DNA of 64,000 bases from Melastoma dodecandrum (taxonomy: Eukaryota; Streptophyta; Magnoliopsida; Myrtales; Melastomataceae): the NCBI GenBank assembly GCA_029817715.1, contig JARUPY010000387.1, positions 5,518,001-5,582,000 on the forward strand, written 5' to 3'. The notes under the pieces were generated by a model. That model did not search any database and was not told the DNA's origin. It saw only the letters and a list, made by a program, of their open reading frames with translations. Below are positions 11,413 to 23,743 of this stretch, one piece after another (the first letter of the stretch is position 1; each line of letters opens with the position of its first letter). Made by a program: the position numbers and the translations under genes.

Positions 11413-12660
11413 GTGCAGGAAAACTTCATGGAGCCAATTGCATTGCGGCAGAAGAACATGCCTAATGCCCATCACCTCCACCAATGGCTGCCATTGCTGA
11501 GGCCTGCCGAGCTCGAGTTCGTGAAGTTCAAGCTCAAGGGGCTCTTCCACCTCATTCACCTGGAGTTGGATTGGGCTCTCCTACAGAACCTGGTGGGGTG
11601 CTGGGATCCGGATTCATTCGTCTTCCGTTTCGGGGATTTGAAGCTAGCGCCACTCTATGAAAAGTACATCAACCTTGTTGAAATGCCCCACCGCACAGGG
11701 ATACTGCCCTTACCTCGGAGCGACAAGCCGAAGGAATACATAGTGAGGCTTCTCCAAATTCCGTCAGCAAGTGTACCAGGGCTGTTCAATTCCCAAGGAG
11801 ACATCAGCGTCAATGGCATCATCGATCTGCAAATGATGCCGTACAACCCGCGCATGGGAGAAGGGCTAGGATCAGCACGAGCGTTCATCCTACTATTCGT
11901 TGGGACGATACTATACCCGCAAAATGAAAAGACGATCAACAGGTGAGCCGTCTACATCACCAAAGCTATACTGGAAGGCGCTTCTTTCCTGCCCAACCTA
12001 ATTGGAGAAACCAACTTCAGCCTCACCAACATTGTGTGTGAAGCCAGGCGAGGAGTTCGCAACCACTGAATGACCTTCTGTCCAGCCCTACTGCAGGTGT
12101 GGTTTTACACACATCTCAGGATCACAGGAGAAGCCTTCACAAGAGAGCACACACCGGGATTGCTGGCCCGCATTGTAGAGCGTGCCCGCCTTCCTATACG
12201 CACCTTCGTTGGAGTCGACTCGCTATTCCGTTCTCTGGAGCCTACCGACTTCTACCAGAGAGCCCCCTGCTTCGACACGGATGATACCATCACTTCCTCG
12301 ACGGACGGATACTTCATTCCGATCATGGGGTTCGGAGCCACCTCCTACTATGAGCCGTTCCAAGTTCGACACCAGCTGGGATTGACTCCTAGGACCAGGG
12401 CACCCCCACAGCAGCTCGTCCGGCCACTCAGCCTCGACGACAAGGTGGTCAAGACAGCACTCCAACGGGTGATCGCGCACATCTCCCGCACATGGATGAC
12501 CCTCACCCAGAACCCGAGGAGGAGGATCGCACAGCTCAGTCCCAGCGCTTCTGGAGGAAGCGTCACACTCAGTGGGATCGTCTCTGACTGGCGACATCTT
12601 CGTGCAACTATCGGGCCTGCGAGCCAATTCTATCTTTCTTTTCAGTTGATTGTATTTTAA
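11413..12660 (+). pseudogene. Ogre-A ORF1 (extra ORF upstream of gag), broken
   Basis: It is a homologue of the intact 398-residue ORF1 of Ogre-B. Conserved blocks include LHQWLPLLRP, FRFGDLKLAPLYE and YFIPIMGFG. In-frame stops lie at 11944-11946 and near 12067, and the last 50 or so codons are out of frame. The codon equivalent to the Ogre-B start is GTG here, not ATG. The sequence resembles the large plant family often annotated as DUF7745 or PMD-like in retroelements; I recognise this only by general pattern. The role of ORF1 in Ogre elements is not known. Confidence 0.75.
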
Positions 12661-12887
12661 CTTTTATGACAATGTTATTGGCCTCTATCTAATTCGCTTC
12701 ATTTCTTTCGGGTTTAAATTCGAATGACAACAATCCAATCCCTACATTAGACATATCATGTATCACTACATGTCATGCATCCATAGTATCACTGCTTGAT
12801 GCTGATCGGATTTTCCTTTGTTTCAAGGCAAGGTACTGAGTAATAGCTCCATACAGAAAGCGCCCCAGATATCGTTCCATCCTAGCG

Positions 12888-15803
12888 GTGATGGTTGAAG
12901 CTTCGGCAGGATCAGCACTGCCTCCCACGGTCTTGTCCCCAGCAGCAGAAAGAGAAATTGCCCCCTGTGCTGGAGTCACTATCGCTGTCCCGTCACCCGC
13001 CGCCATCGAATTCTCAGCCTCGATAGAGCCCGCCTCACCATTCCCAATCTCAGCCTTCCCGCCGCTGCCCCAGACTATACTCACTGCCGGGCAACCCTCA
13101 GACGGGAGAACCTCGCCACTGTACATCCCACCACTGATCACATCTGCAGCACGTCGGTGATGCCGACTGCAGCTCCCTTCAATCCTACCTCAAACATGCC
13201 AGCCCAAGGCGCCGGCAGTCCCTCATTGGGAGACAAGGTGGAGTCTCTCACAGCTGAGCTATCCTCTTTGAAGACGATGATGGCTGAGCTCCTCCAGCGA
13301 CAGCTACCAGCCACACCTGCTCCTGCCATCTCCCAAAACCCTCCACATTCATCCTGTCATGCCAGGACCACAAACACCACCATATCCATTCCATCCTTCA
13401 CCAAACACCTTGCCTTCTTATAACCCATCAAACACTTTATCTTCCTATAACCCGGTCATGCCCGAATCCGCTGCCTCCACAAGTGTAGCACCTTTACCTA
13501 ACCCATACATGAGTGGGCCACCCCTTTCCCTTCCTATGCCTCAGCCCTATCTGGCCCCATATTACCCACAACCAACATCCCAAGGGCCAACTCCCTACCT
13601 CCCAATGTCGTACGGGCCAACTCCCCACATCCAAATACAAACACCAGGGCCAACTCCCTACCATCAAACCACCTCTACACCTCCCACCTTCAGAATTCCT
13701 CTGCCAATTGCCACCCCTTCAGTTCCGCATGTGGAACCAACCTTGCCAAGCCCACGAACCCGCAATGCAGCGATCGTCGACGAGTTACTTGGCGAGCAAC
13801 AACAGGCCAGCGCTTTCGAGACAAGACTCGAGGCTAGGATTGCCTCAATGCAGCAGGAGGAAGCTCGCCGCATGGCAAAGTTAGAAGAGTGCTTGAACAT
13901 CATTCAGGGGTATCGGGCACACAACTGGGAGTATGCCAACTACCAGATCCCTCAAATACAAGTCCCACCAAAGTTCAAAATGCTCGAGTTCGAGAAATTC
14001 CGCGGGAATGGCTGCCCGGAACTACATCTCAAACACTTCTGCCACAAGATGGCAGTATACCCAGTAGACGACAAATTTCGCATCGCCATGTTCCAAGAGA
14101 GTTTGGCGGAATCACCGCTACACTGGTACTACACCAATGATGTCAGCCAGTACGCGACGTTCAAAGACTTGGCCCTTGACTTCCTCAACTACTACAGCTT
14201 TAATGTTGAGATGGCGCCAACAATATCGGATTTGCGGAAATTGAAGAGATACCGCACCGAAGACCTCAAGCAGTTTGCCTACTGTTTCAGGCATATCGTA
14301 TCCCAGATAAAACCGGCACTTATAGAGAGGGAGCTCATCGATGAATTCCTCCAGCTGCTTCCACGTGAGTACATGCCCAAGGCGCCTTCAAATGAGCAAA
14401 TCCACAAGGTGATTTATACGGTGAAGGGAACTGACTACGATATAGTTGAGCAGCTCCGAAAACAGCCAGCCCAGATCTCACTATCCGACCTCATCCATTC
14501 CTCCGACAAGCACAGGAAGATGTTGGAGAAGTTTCTAGCCGAGGTACATGTGCCAGAGCAGGTTGAAGTCGCGGCGTTAGATGCGTACATGAGCAGCATA
14601 CTGGCGAACAACATAATCACCTTCTCGGAGGATGATCTACCGGAACAGGGGCCGGATCACAACAACGCTTTCTTCATCACGCTCAAGTGTCGTGACACCA
14701 TCTCCAAGGTTCTCATCGATGGCGGGTCGGGAGTCAATATCATTCCGTTGGCGGTAGCCCAAAAGCTCAACATCAACCTGGAGAAGCTCCCACAATCTAG
14801 CTTAACCATTCGGGCATTCGACGGCGCGAAGCGGCACGCCCATGGCGAGGTCACGCTCGAAATCAAAGTTGGACCAACCCTCTTCTCCACCCAGTTCCAG
14901 ATTCTAGAAACGACAGGGTCCTTCAACATGCTGCTGGGGCGTCCGTGGTTCATCAAGCCGGCGCAGTTCCCTCGACGCTACACCAGATGGTTCGATTTTC
15001 CTCAGACGGCAAGCTCATCACAGTCCGGGGAGAACATTCGATGGAGCTTTGCCACGAGATTGACATGCCATACATGGGAGAGCCGTCAATTACGCAGAAC
15101 CCTGGAGGTGGTCAATACGGTGAGGCGCGACTACAAATCGGATCCTTTAATGACATGGGGCAACATCAGCGCCGCAAAGGAATTCCTTCGACATGGATAT
15201 CAATTGGGCCAAGGACTCGGAGTTAGGGGACAAGGGATCATCCATCCGATCACTATTCCAACTCCTGCAGGGACTAGGGGACTCGGATTCACAGGCAAAG
15301 TACGACGCAAACAGGACAATCACATCAGCAGCAAATCGGCCATCCGTTTCGTACGTTCATCTGCGGCGACAATGGAAGGCGAAATCCTGTTGGAGTAGCT
15401 GGAGAATGTAAAGATTCGGAGTGATGATGAAGTCGATGGCGAGCGGATGACTGTTGAATATGTCAATGTCATCCAAGTGAATATTAGGCTCGGTCATAGG
15501 CGTCGGCCTCGCAGACGGGCTCATTTCATACCTTATAACTTCGCCATTCCCTGGGATCAAATACCAGCGTATGTTCAGCAAGCCCGAGCACCGCCTTTTC
15601 GAGCTCCATGGGTGCCAATACCGCTCAAGACGCCTCCAAGGCTTGAAGCGCCTCCTCCGAGCAGACGTGCGGATTCGCCTACTACGAGCGAAGAAGCGGA
15701 GGAGAAACAAGACGAGAAGATAAGGACACAGGAGTCCGAAGAAGAAGTCTACATGATGGAAGCGTCGATCCCGGCCGAGTCCGACATGCCTCTCGACGGG
15801 TGA
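12888..15803 (+). pseudogene. Ogre-A gag, protease and G-patch, broken
   Basis: The N-terminal part is Pro/Ser-rich as in Ogre-B (frameshift near 13160). A capsid-like region follows (about 13950-14370: FKMLEFEKFRGNGCPELHLKHF). After LLPREYMP the frame jumps into a segment absent from Ogre-B, so the zinc knuckle is deleted here. That segment holds a retropepsin with catalytic Asp at 14718-14720 in VLIDGGSGVNI and a second motif NMLLGRPWF near 14930. Then, beyond two compensating frameshifts (near 14955 and 15165), comes a G-patch-like stretch, AAKEFLRHGYQLGQGLG, at about 15170-15300. A stop at 15396-15398 separates the tail, whose end (EASIPAESDMPLDG) matches the end of the Ogre-B gag ORF. 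Confidence 0.8.
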
Positions 15804-16106
15804 AATTTTCCATCTTTACTTTTCTGCATTTAGATAGTTAGAGTCCAGAGTAGGTTACCTTGCTACATTCTGGTCGCGGACTAGCAAGGTTTTCTATATG
15901 TAACGCGACCACTAGGCAGTACCTAGGGCGTTTGTGGGATCGGGCCGTTGAAGATCAGGGCGAATCTGAGGAAACGACGAGGGACCCGCTGAGTCCTGAT
16001 CCCACAACATTTTCTTTTGGTCATAAGCGCATGCCTTATTGTCGCATGAAACAATATTTCGAATGATTCATTTCAATGCATCACTCTGATTTCTGCTCCT
16101 TTTCAG
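15800..16106 (+). other. Putative intron between gag-pro and pol, Ogre-A
   Basis: The donor is CTCGACGG|GTGAAATT; the acceptor is CTGCTCCTTTTCAG|GAACGG, after a pyrimidine-rich stretch. Removing these 307 nt deletes the TGA that ends the gag frame (15801-15803) and joins it in phase to the pol frame that runs through 16195. The same sites occur in Ogre-B with a 314-nt intron. Ogre elements of legumes are known to have an intron at this place. Confidence 0.75.
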
Positions 16107-17455
16107 GAACGGCGCTTCGGGAACACATGAGAAAACCTCTGAACAAGACGGAGAAGCAGTAGATGACCCCAAATCCATAGAAGGATATTACGGCTTGGAA
16201 CAAGGTCTTCAGCGACATGAAGAACCGAAGGACATCACTCTGCAGAAGCCGGTTTCAATCGACATCGGAACTCGAGATGATCCCAAGGAGTTGTTCATCT
16301 GCGCAGATTTATCAAAGGATGAAGCTGAAGACATCATCAACCTGCTCAGGGAGTTCACTGACGTCTTTGCTTGGTCATACACGGACATGCCGGGACTAGA
16401 TTCAGAGATTGTGGAGCACAAGATCCCTACAGATCCGTCAATTCATCCTATGAAGCAGAAACAGCGCCGGTATAAGCCCGAACTAGCCCTTGCCATCAAG
16501 GAAGAAGTGGATAAGCTGCTGAAGGTCAACTTTATTGAAGTGTCTACCTATCCACAATGGGTTGCCAACATCGTCCCTGTCATAAAAAAGAACGGGAAGG
16601 TCCGAGTCTGCGTCGACTATCGCGACCTCAACAAGGCGAGTCCCAAGGATGACTTTCCAATCCCGCACATCGATCTATTGGTGGACAATACCGCTGGATT
16701 CAACAAATTCTCTTTCATGGATGGATTCTCCAGTTATAATCAGATTCGCATGGCCGAAGAGAAGACAACCTTCACGACACCCTGTGGCACATTCTGTTAT
16801 CGAGTCATGCCCTTTGGACTCAAGAATGCCAGGGCAACTTATCAACGTGCTATGGTCGTTTTGTTTCATGACATGATGCATCGCGAAATTGAAGTCTACG
16901 TCGACGACATGATCGCCAAGTCTAAGGAAGATGAAAACCACACTGTCATTCTCCGGAAGCTATTCGAACGGCTTCACAAGTACAAGCTGCGCCTCAACCC
17001 CGCCAAATGCGTGTTTGGGGCAACTTCAGGCAAACTACTTGGTTTCGTTGTCAGTAACAAAGGCATTGAGATTGATCCTAATAAAATCGTCGCAATTCGT
17101 GATCTTCCAGCTCCAAGGTCGGTCAAAGAGATCCGCGGCTTCATAGGTCGCGTTAACTATATCGGACGGTTCATCTCCAACCTAGCCGACACGTGTAAGC
17201 CTTTGTTCAAGAAACTAAGGAAAGACGTCAAATTTGAATGGGACGATGATTGCAAGGTGGCATTTGAACAGATTAAGACGTATTTGACAGAACCACCTGT
17301 TCTTATCCTGCCATAGCCGGGGCATCCTCTCACGCTCTATTTCACCGTCAGGGAAGAATCATTTGAAGCCATGCTCGCCCAATAACTGCCGGGCGCCAAG
17401 GAGCACGCGATCTACTATCTCAGCAAGAAATTTACAGATTGTGAGTCAAGATGCA
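16107..17455 (+). pseudogene. Ogre-A pol, reverse transcriptase part only
   Basis: The RT is well preserved: CVDYRDLNKASPKDDFP, SFMDGFSSYNQI, RVMPFGLKNA and the catalytic YVDD in EVYVDDMIAKSKED. Compared with Ogre-B it lacks three residues after the MAEE motif. A TAG at 17314-17316 interrupts the start of RNase H, and another TAG follows near 17384. Homology ends at about 17455 in the conserved FTDCESR region, so RNase H is cut and integrase is missing. Confidence 0.85.
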
Positions 17456-18864
17456 GACATCCAATTATCTAGGTAGGATTTGATGGACATAACTTCAATC
17501 ATTCTAACTCTTTGACCACATTTCTCAGAACATCGTTGCATAGACATGGCTGAGTTACTGATACGCCCTACCATTCAGCTCCTTCCACTAGTCGGATGTG
17601 AAATTTGAAATACTCTTCAACTGATCTTCTTCAATCCATTTTGCGCTAGCAACACCCTTATATTGACCTACATCAGGCCAAAATTCACATTCTCATCCAA
17701 CTTATCAATCTCGAATTCATCACGGTCATGGATCTTGGAATCCCCCGAAAGCATATCGAACAAAATCTGGTCCTCGATCGAAAGTTTAGGGAAAGATAAT
17801 TGAGAAGAAGAATTTACATGTTTTTGTCAGATTGACCTACGTCTACGGCGGATAAGAAAATTTCACTATGGAGTACAAAATTATGTTGAGATACTCTCTA
17901 ACCCCTCGAACCACCCAAATACAATATCATGCTTTCCTAGTAAGAAGTAAAATTCAAAAGTATTCTCGTGTTTTCCAATACACGTCCTTCCTTTATCCTC
18001 TCCGCTTTCATGATTTGCTGTTTGATATTTGTGGTACTCTCCTTTGCTCTTAGGGTAACACCTATCTACAACACACCAACCTATGGAAAATCCAAATAAC
18101 ATAATCTTCTATAAAAACTTGATAATATTTTAGTAATATATGTATAGAAAAGCATTTTCACTATTTTTATATATTTCACGGAGGAATTAAATATTCTTCT
18201 ATCACAAAATCCTATTTTAGGCCATAAATCCTAACAATAAGTAATCGGAGAATCGGAATAAATTAATTCGTGGGACCCATAATACTGAAATAGTTCTGAC
18301 ATCATAGGAAAGAAGAAAAATTAATTCGTGGGACCTTCTCACCGACATATGCTGTCGTCCCCAACAATCCTGTCCAAATCTACTTTATTTCATTTGATAA
18401 TTTTCACATCCCCATCACTTAAAATATGCGACCTGAGTTTCCTCCGGTGATCCCCGTGCGATTGTGCATGAAGAAGACAAATTTTATATATTATTAAATT
18501 TGTGGCCACATAGATTGCCATATCATCATTATACACAGATAATGCGTGGATATAATATTTCTCGTCTGTTGCATCGTCCAAGTAAGAACAAAAATGAAAG
18601 GACAGGCCACCTAACGAACAGTGCTGGCCAACGTCGTGAATCTCGTTTTAACACCCAGTAGTTATAATTGAGTGTCCGAGTTAGACGAACTTCCTGTAGG
18701 AATTCAGTCAGTCTCGTATAAATGTACTGTCGGTCGTGTGCATGTCATTGAGTTATATAGAAGCATTTGCTCCGTCACCTAAGTCGAGATATATTTGAGT
18801 TCTTTGTAGGTTGGCTTCTTATTCCTGAAGGAGGAAGAAGAGGAGTGCGCGCGCGCTAGGGATT
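17456..18864. other. Non-coding region upstream of the UGT gene
   Basis: No convincing gene. An open minus-strand run of about 46 codons exists near 17660-17810, Asp/Glu-rich at its end and closed by a stop, possibly an exon fragment of an unrecognised gene. A 15-bp direct repeat (TTAATTCGTGGGACC) occurs near 18260 and 18321. The sequence is AT-rich and probably contains the old UGT promoter. Confidence 0.5.
18717..18723 (+). promoter_or_regulatory. Possible TATA box of the UGT gene
   Basis: TATAAAT lies 142 bp before the ATG. A second candidate, TATATAG at 18754-18760, lies about 105 bp before it. Either would give a short 5' leader; transcript data are needed to choose. Confidence 0.3.
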
Positions 18865-20426
18865 ATGGCGGCAGGGGGGAACAGGAATAAACCTCATGTG
18901 GTATGCACGCCCGGTCCCGTCCAGAGCCACATTGGGGCCATGATGAAGCTCGCCAAGCTTCTCCATCACAGGGGATTCTACGTCACCTTTGTCAACACCG
19001 ACTACAACCACCGTCGCTTAAAGCCAGGGGACCTGACTGCTTCCTCGACTTGCCTGACTTCAACTTTGTCTCCATCCCTGACGGACTTCCTTCCTCTGAT
19101 GCCGATGCCACCCAAGATATCTCTGCCTTAGGGCGCTCCATACGCGTTCACTTGCCTGCTCCATTCTTCGACCTAGTTTCTGGACTTAGATGCCCCTCTG
19201 ATCCGAGTGTCCCCCCTGTTTCATGTCTCTTATCGAATGGATTCATGATCTTCTCCGCCGCCCCTGCCGCCGAGAGGCTTGGCATCCCCCTCGTCAACCT
19301 GTGGACCATCTCCGCCTGCTCCTTAATGGGATTTCGACAATACCGCAACCTCATGGAGAAGGGATACACGCCCTTCAAGGATAAAACTCTTCTGCTTTCC
19401 ATGATCTTGGATTGAAGATATTTCATCGTCCTTGATGCTTATCGTTATGTCTGATACGATTGGATTGCAGAGGAATACCAGAGAACGTCTAGCTACCTGG
19501 AAACCCAGATCGATTGGATCCCTGGTATGAGAGACATTAGGCTCCGTGACCTGCCGAGCTTCATGAGGACCATTGATCCTGATGATGTTCTATTTAACCG
19601 AGCCATGGACTCATCAGAATTAGCAAGTTCAGTGACGGCAAACGTCCTCCACACATTCAATGACCTGGAGCGGGATGTGCTGGAAGCCATGTCTGCAATG
19701 GTCCCAAACGTCATCGCGATCGGCCCTCTGCACCTGCTCCTTGACCGTATTCCCGAGGGCGAGCGTACCCTAGAGAAAGTGGACAGCAACCTCTGGAAGG
19801 AGCATGCAGAGTGCCTTGAGTGGCTTGATTCCAGGGAACCTCATTCTGTTATATATGTGAACTTCGGGAGTGTCGCCTTCCTCACAAAGGAGGAGCTGGT
19901 TGAATTGGCAAACGGGCTTGCGAGCAGCAATCATGCCTTCCTCTGGGTGCTGAGGCCAGATCTGGAGAACGGGGAGACAGCCACACTCCCTCCAGGGTTC
20001 GTGGAGGAAACAAGAGGGAGGGGACTGCTCTCGGGGTGGTGCCCACAGCTGAAGGTCCTGGGCCATCCAGCAATAGGGGGTTTCTTGACACACTGTGGTT
20101 GGAACTCGGTGAAAGAGAGCCTCGCGGCGGGGGTGCCAATGCTGTGCTGGCCGTGCCTCGCGGACCAGCAGACCAATTGCTGGTACGTGTGTAAGGAATG
20201 CGCGGTGGGAATTGAGATAGAGGGAGAGGCAAGGAGCGAGCATGTGGCTGCAGCTGTGAGGGAGATGATCCAAGGGGAGGAGGGTTCAGCCATGCGGAGG
20301 AGGGCTGCACGCTGGAAGGAGCTGGCTGCGGAAGCCGTTTCCCCCCGAGGTTCCTCCTGTGTCAACCTGGAGACATTGATCGGAGAAATCCTTTTGCCGA
20401 AGAGTCGGGACTCCACTCCTGCATGA
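18865..20426 (+). pseudogene. UGT85-type UDP-glycosyltransferase, probable pseudogene
   Basis: Family-1 glycosyltransferases move sugar from UDP-sugar to small molecules in the cytosol; UGT85 members act on iridoids, cyanohydrins, cytokinins and others, so the substrate cannot be named. The N-terminal block has [23 protein letters not shown] with the probable catalytic His in QSHIGAM. The C-terminal PSPG box (about 20037-20170) is complete, with WCPQ, HCGWNS and final DQ. Three lesions are seen. First, a one-base loss near 19018 shifts the frame after NHRRL. Second, the expected intron donor at 19381 reads ATAAAA where GTAAAA would fit; without splicing a TGA follows at 19414. Third, the usual SDG of the acceptor pocket is SNG, changing the catalytic-dyad Asp to Asn. 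Exons are 18865-19380 and 19471-20426 and join in phase 1. Ogre-A ends 1.4 kb upstream; Ogre-B inserted 105 bp downstream. Confidence 0.8.
19381..19470 (+). other. UGT intron with mutated 5' splice site
   Basis: The acceptor TTGGATTGCAG at 19460-19470 is good. Exon 1 ends with one base of a codon at 19380 and exon 2 begins with two bases at 19471, so the 90-nt intron fits phase 1, and the joined protein matches UGT85 proteins. The first intron base is A instead of G, a single G-to-A change from a plausible donor. Confidence 0.6.
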
Positions 20427-20531
20427 CTTTCCCCGACATTGAAGCTTCAATATCCCCAATCCAATAAACAAATTCAGCTTTGATTATTTTATTCAAGTGT
20501 TTGTGTCCTCGAACTAGTTTTGATTTTTGAA

Positions 20532-20536
20532 CATGT
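20532..20536. other. Target-site duplication of Ogre-B, left copy
   Basis: CATGT directly precedes the TG of the left LTR. The identical CATGT follows the right LTR at 41251-41255. Confidence 0.95.
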
Positions 20537-23500
20537 TGGGCGCGCGCCCTTCCGGCCTAGCGGCGCGCGCGACGGCGGTTCCGGCTAGCCCGAGGATCCG
20601 GGCCCGCTCCCCCGAGGCCCAGTCCGGTCGGCGTTACGGCTCGAACGCCGGACGCTGCGGAAAGGGGCCCCGGGTTGGGCCTTCCCTTGATTCGCGAACG
20701 GGTCTGCGGGGCGTTTCGCCAACCGTCTCCAGTTCCCTGGAGGCGGCGAGCGAAAGGCTGCGTTAAGGCCTCGCTCGCGAATTTCGGGGAGGGCCCGAGG
20801 AGCGGCTCGAGTAGCCGTCACCTCACCCCAAATGGCTCCGAAAAAAGGGTAGTGGGGTTTAGTTTTAGCTTTGGAAAACTTTGTTCGGAGTCGCCACCGA
20901 CTTAGTTTAAAAATTGTGATTTTAAGTCGGAAAAATCAGAGTCTGGGTTCGGGGATTCCTATTTACTAGCCTTAGTGCTTTACCACATGCGAAAAGGGTG
21001 GCGATTTGTCCAAAAAGTTACTTTTGATTGACGGGTGTTGGACCCGATCCGGGAGTGGGCCGGACTCGTATCGACGTTTTAACGGGCTTTGGACCCGAAT
21101 TTAGGTTTGTTTGATTAAAAATCAACACACGACATAAACCTAAAGCCTAAGTCATGCGTGCAATCACAAACAATAAACGAGATGAAAGAGAGCGGGGAAG
21201 GGCGGTGGTTGCGGGCCTATGCACTTGGGCCCGCAACCCGTTACATATGGGCTTAGGAAATGAAATTCGGGGAGGCCCGCACCTCCCCTTTTGTACCTTA
21301 AATTGAAGGTTGGGGCCGCTTTGTCTTCAAGCCCACGGTGTTTTAAACCGGGGTAGAACCACGCGGTTTGATACACGCGCCTTCAAGTTAATCTTCGAAA
21401 TTTTGATGTCGGTATTCCGAGATTAAGTGCTCAGTGTACATGCAAAGGAAATGTGAATGTGGTCAGAAAGTCCTAATTTAAATCGAAGTGAATAATTAAG
21501 ACTTAATGAAATAAGAAGGATACTTACGGGGCGTTGTGAGCCCGTTGATGTCGATCGTCCGCGCCGTCGGATGATGATATTCCTTGGTAGTGAATTCCTC
21601 GGTGTTTACATGCAAAGTAGAGGAAGAAACAATGCCATGCCATGCCATTAATATCGATCAAATTTGAATGAAATTCGGATCGAATTAGTAAGACATGTCT
21701 TACCGTATGAATCGGTGGGGTCGGATTGTGATCCTTCGAGATGTCCAAGTTTCGCCGTGTTTTACATGCAAAACAAAGGGAGATGGATATTAGTAATGCA
21801 CCAAAGGATAAAAAGAAATATAAATTCATATGCATATGAAAACACAAGTGAGTTCAAACAAAAATTCTGTCGGTTAAAAAAATAAATAAATAGTGCTTTT
21901 AGACGTAATAGTAAAAATTTAAAACTCAGGGAGTTAATAATTTTTTGTTGAAATTGAAATGCCACGTGAAATTAAAAGCCTGACCTACTGCATGACCGTT
22001 TGACTAACAATGAAAACAGTATCTGACCGTTTAGTTAAAAAAATTATCTAACCTAGGATCTAACCATTCAATTAAAAATAGAGAAGAAAGGGAAGCACTA
22101 CCTCCCCGATGTTTCATTTGTGACCTTCCCAAGGAGTTTTCCGACTCCACTTCGTCGAAGCCGGGGCGATCGCGATCGACGAAGGCGCCAACCACGTAAC
22201 AGATCGCTGAATACGTTAGTCCAGGACCCAAGGAAGCTTCGCTGCAGATGGTTGCGGGACTTGGGGCCACGGAAGGTCAGGGAGGCGGGGCTGCCCTGGG
22301 TTGCCGTCGTCTGAATTTGGGTACGCCGGAGGGAAAGCGGGCTGCCGCTGCTTGGTCGTCGGAGGGTCGATTAAGGCTGGAGCTGGAGTGGGGAAGCCGC
22401 TGCTGGTCCGTCGTCGGCGACGGTGAAGATGGAAGCTGCCGAAATTGGGGACAGCGAGGTATGGAGCCGCCTTGGGGTCGAGGACGCCGGAGCCGGAGTG
22501 GGTACCGAGGGAGGACACCGGAGCTTCCGGTCTGAGATGGGGACGGTCGGGAAGAGGCTGCGGGTTGCTGAGCCGGTGAAGGGAGCGCCGGGAGCTGTCG
22601 CTGAGCCGTGGGTCGCTGTGATCTGAAGGTGCCGGGGAGGAGATGGGTCGCCATGGCCACTGCTGGTCGCTCCCGGTTCTCGACTGGGGCTGGGTCTCGC
22701 CGTGGCTGGCTCTTTGGGCGTCGGGGGAGGCAAGATGAGTTGATGTCAGCTCTAGAGGTGTTTGGGAAAGACGAGTCCCTCGCTGCCGAGCTTAGGGGCG
22801 CCGGAGGAGGACAGGTTTGCTGCCGTCGAGGGGTCACCGGCAGAAGGTTCGCCGCGGGATGTTGGCGCAATGAGTGTCGGGTAGTTGAGATGGAGCTGTC
22901 GTTGTCGCCGGTGTCGGGAGACAAGCGAGGGCTTCGCTGTTGCCGGACTCGGGGATCTCGAGAGAGAATGACTGAGACGGGTTACGCCGAGAGAGTTGCC
23001 ATCCGCGGCTGGATCTGGCGAGGAAGCTGAGGAAGGGATCAGGTTCTGTTGGTTTGATGCCGGGCTCGGATTTGCTGAAAGGGGTACTGGTATACTGTTG
23101 AAGAAATGCCGGTGCAACCACAGAGAGTGTAACATCCCAATCTTCAAAATACACACCTGCACAGAAAAGGAAACGATCAAAACGACAAGAGGGCTCCTTA
23201 CGAGGAGCCTGGAAGCTATTCCCCGCTAACGGCAGACAGTTGGGGGCCGGCTTGAGTCGTCTATAGAGGGAGTTCGTTCCCATCACTGCTGAAAAGGGAC
23301 GCCCGTGGTCGCTAGCAGCGGCAGCTGGTGACACTGAAGCCGTCGTCTGAGGTCCACGTCGCTGCCGTCGTATCCAGATGAGCCAAAGTCCATTGCATCT
23401 AGAGGTGAGACATGTTCCTTCTTGCTCTTTGTTAGACGTTCTGCTGGAGTTGGTCACTGGGAGGGGAGTCTCCTTGATGTCGGTTTCTCCTTACCTTGTT

Positions 23501-23735
23501 GCAGAATGTCGGAAGATGACGGCTGAAGGGCTGGATAGTGGCGAAAACCAAAAGAGGGACCGAATGGATGGGAGGCTGTCGAGATTCTTAAGAGGAAGGA
23601 GAGGAACGATGGCTCCGTTGATCTCCTCCCTCGAAAAATGAAGAAATTTCCCCCAGAGAGAATCGGTAAGAAGGAAGAGAATTTTTTTATCAACCAATTC
23701 TGATCGACCCCCCTTTGGTTCTAATTCTTCTTCTT

Positions 23736-23743
23736 CTTTTATA
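23736..23743 (-). promoter_or_regulatory. TATA box in the Ogre-B 3' LTR
   Basis: TATAAAAG on the element strand, about 1.75 kb from the LTR start. Transcription would start some 30 nt downstream, leaving a U3 of about 1.8 kb and a long R-U5. The same motif is at 39498-39505 in the 5' LTR. Confidence 0.55.

Larger units (their letters stand above)
6190..17455 (+). mobile_element. Ogre-A: truncated, divergent Ogre-like (Tat) retrotransposon
   Basis: Order on the plus strand: long LTR, damaged primer-binding site, ORF1, gag, protease plus G-patch, intron, reverse transcriptase. It is related to Ogre-B throughout but clearly diverged. Homology to Ogre-B stops near 17455, inside the first RNase H, so the second RNase H, integrase, 3' UTR and 3' LTR are gone. 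The left edge abuts the broken Tat-1 gag. Every reading frame carries stops or frameshifts. It is a dead 5' half, but it keeps modules that Ogre-B has lost. Confidence 0.85.

Noticed and set aside
12223..12627. 134-codon minus-strand open frame
   Set aside because: Shadow of ORF1 of Ogre-A on the other strand, no own support.
17881..18102. 73-codon minus-strand open frame upstream of the UGT
   Set aside because: No recognisable domain and no splice or promoter context; length is within chance expectation.
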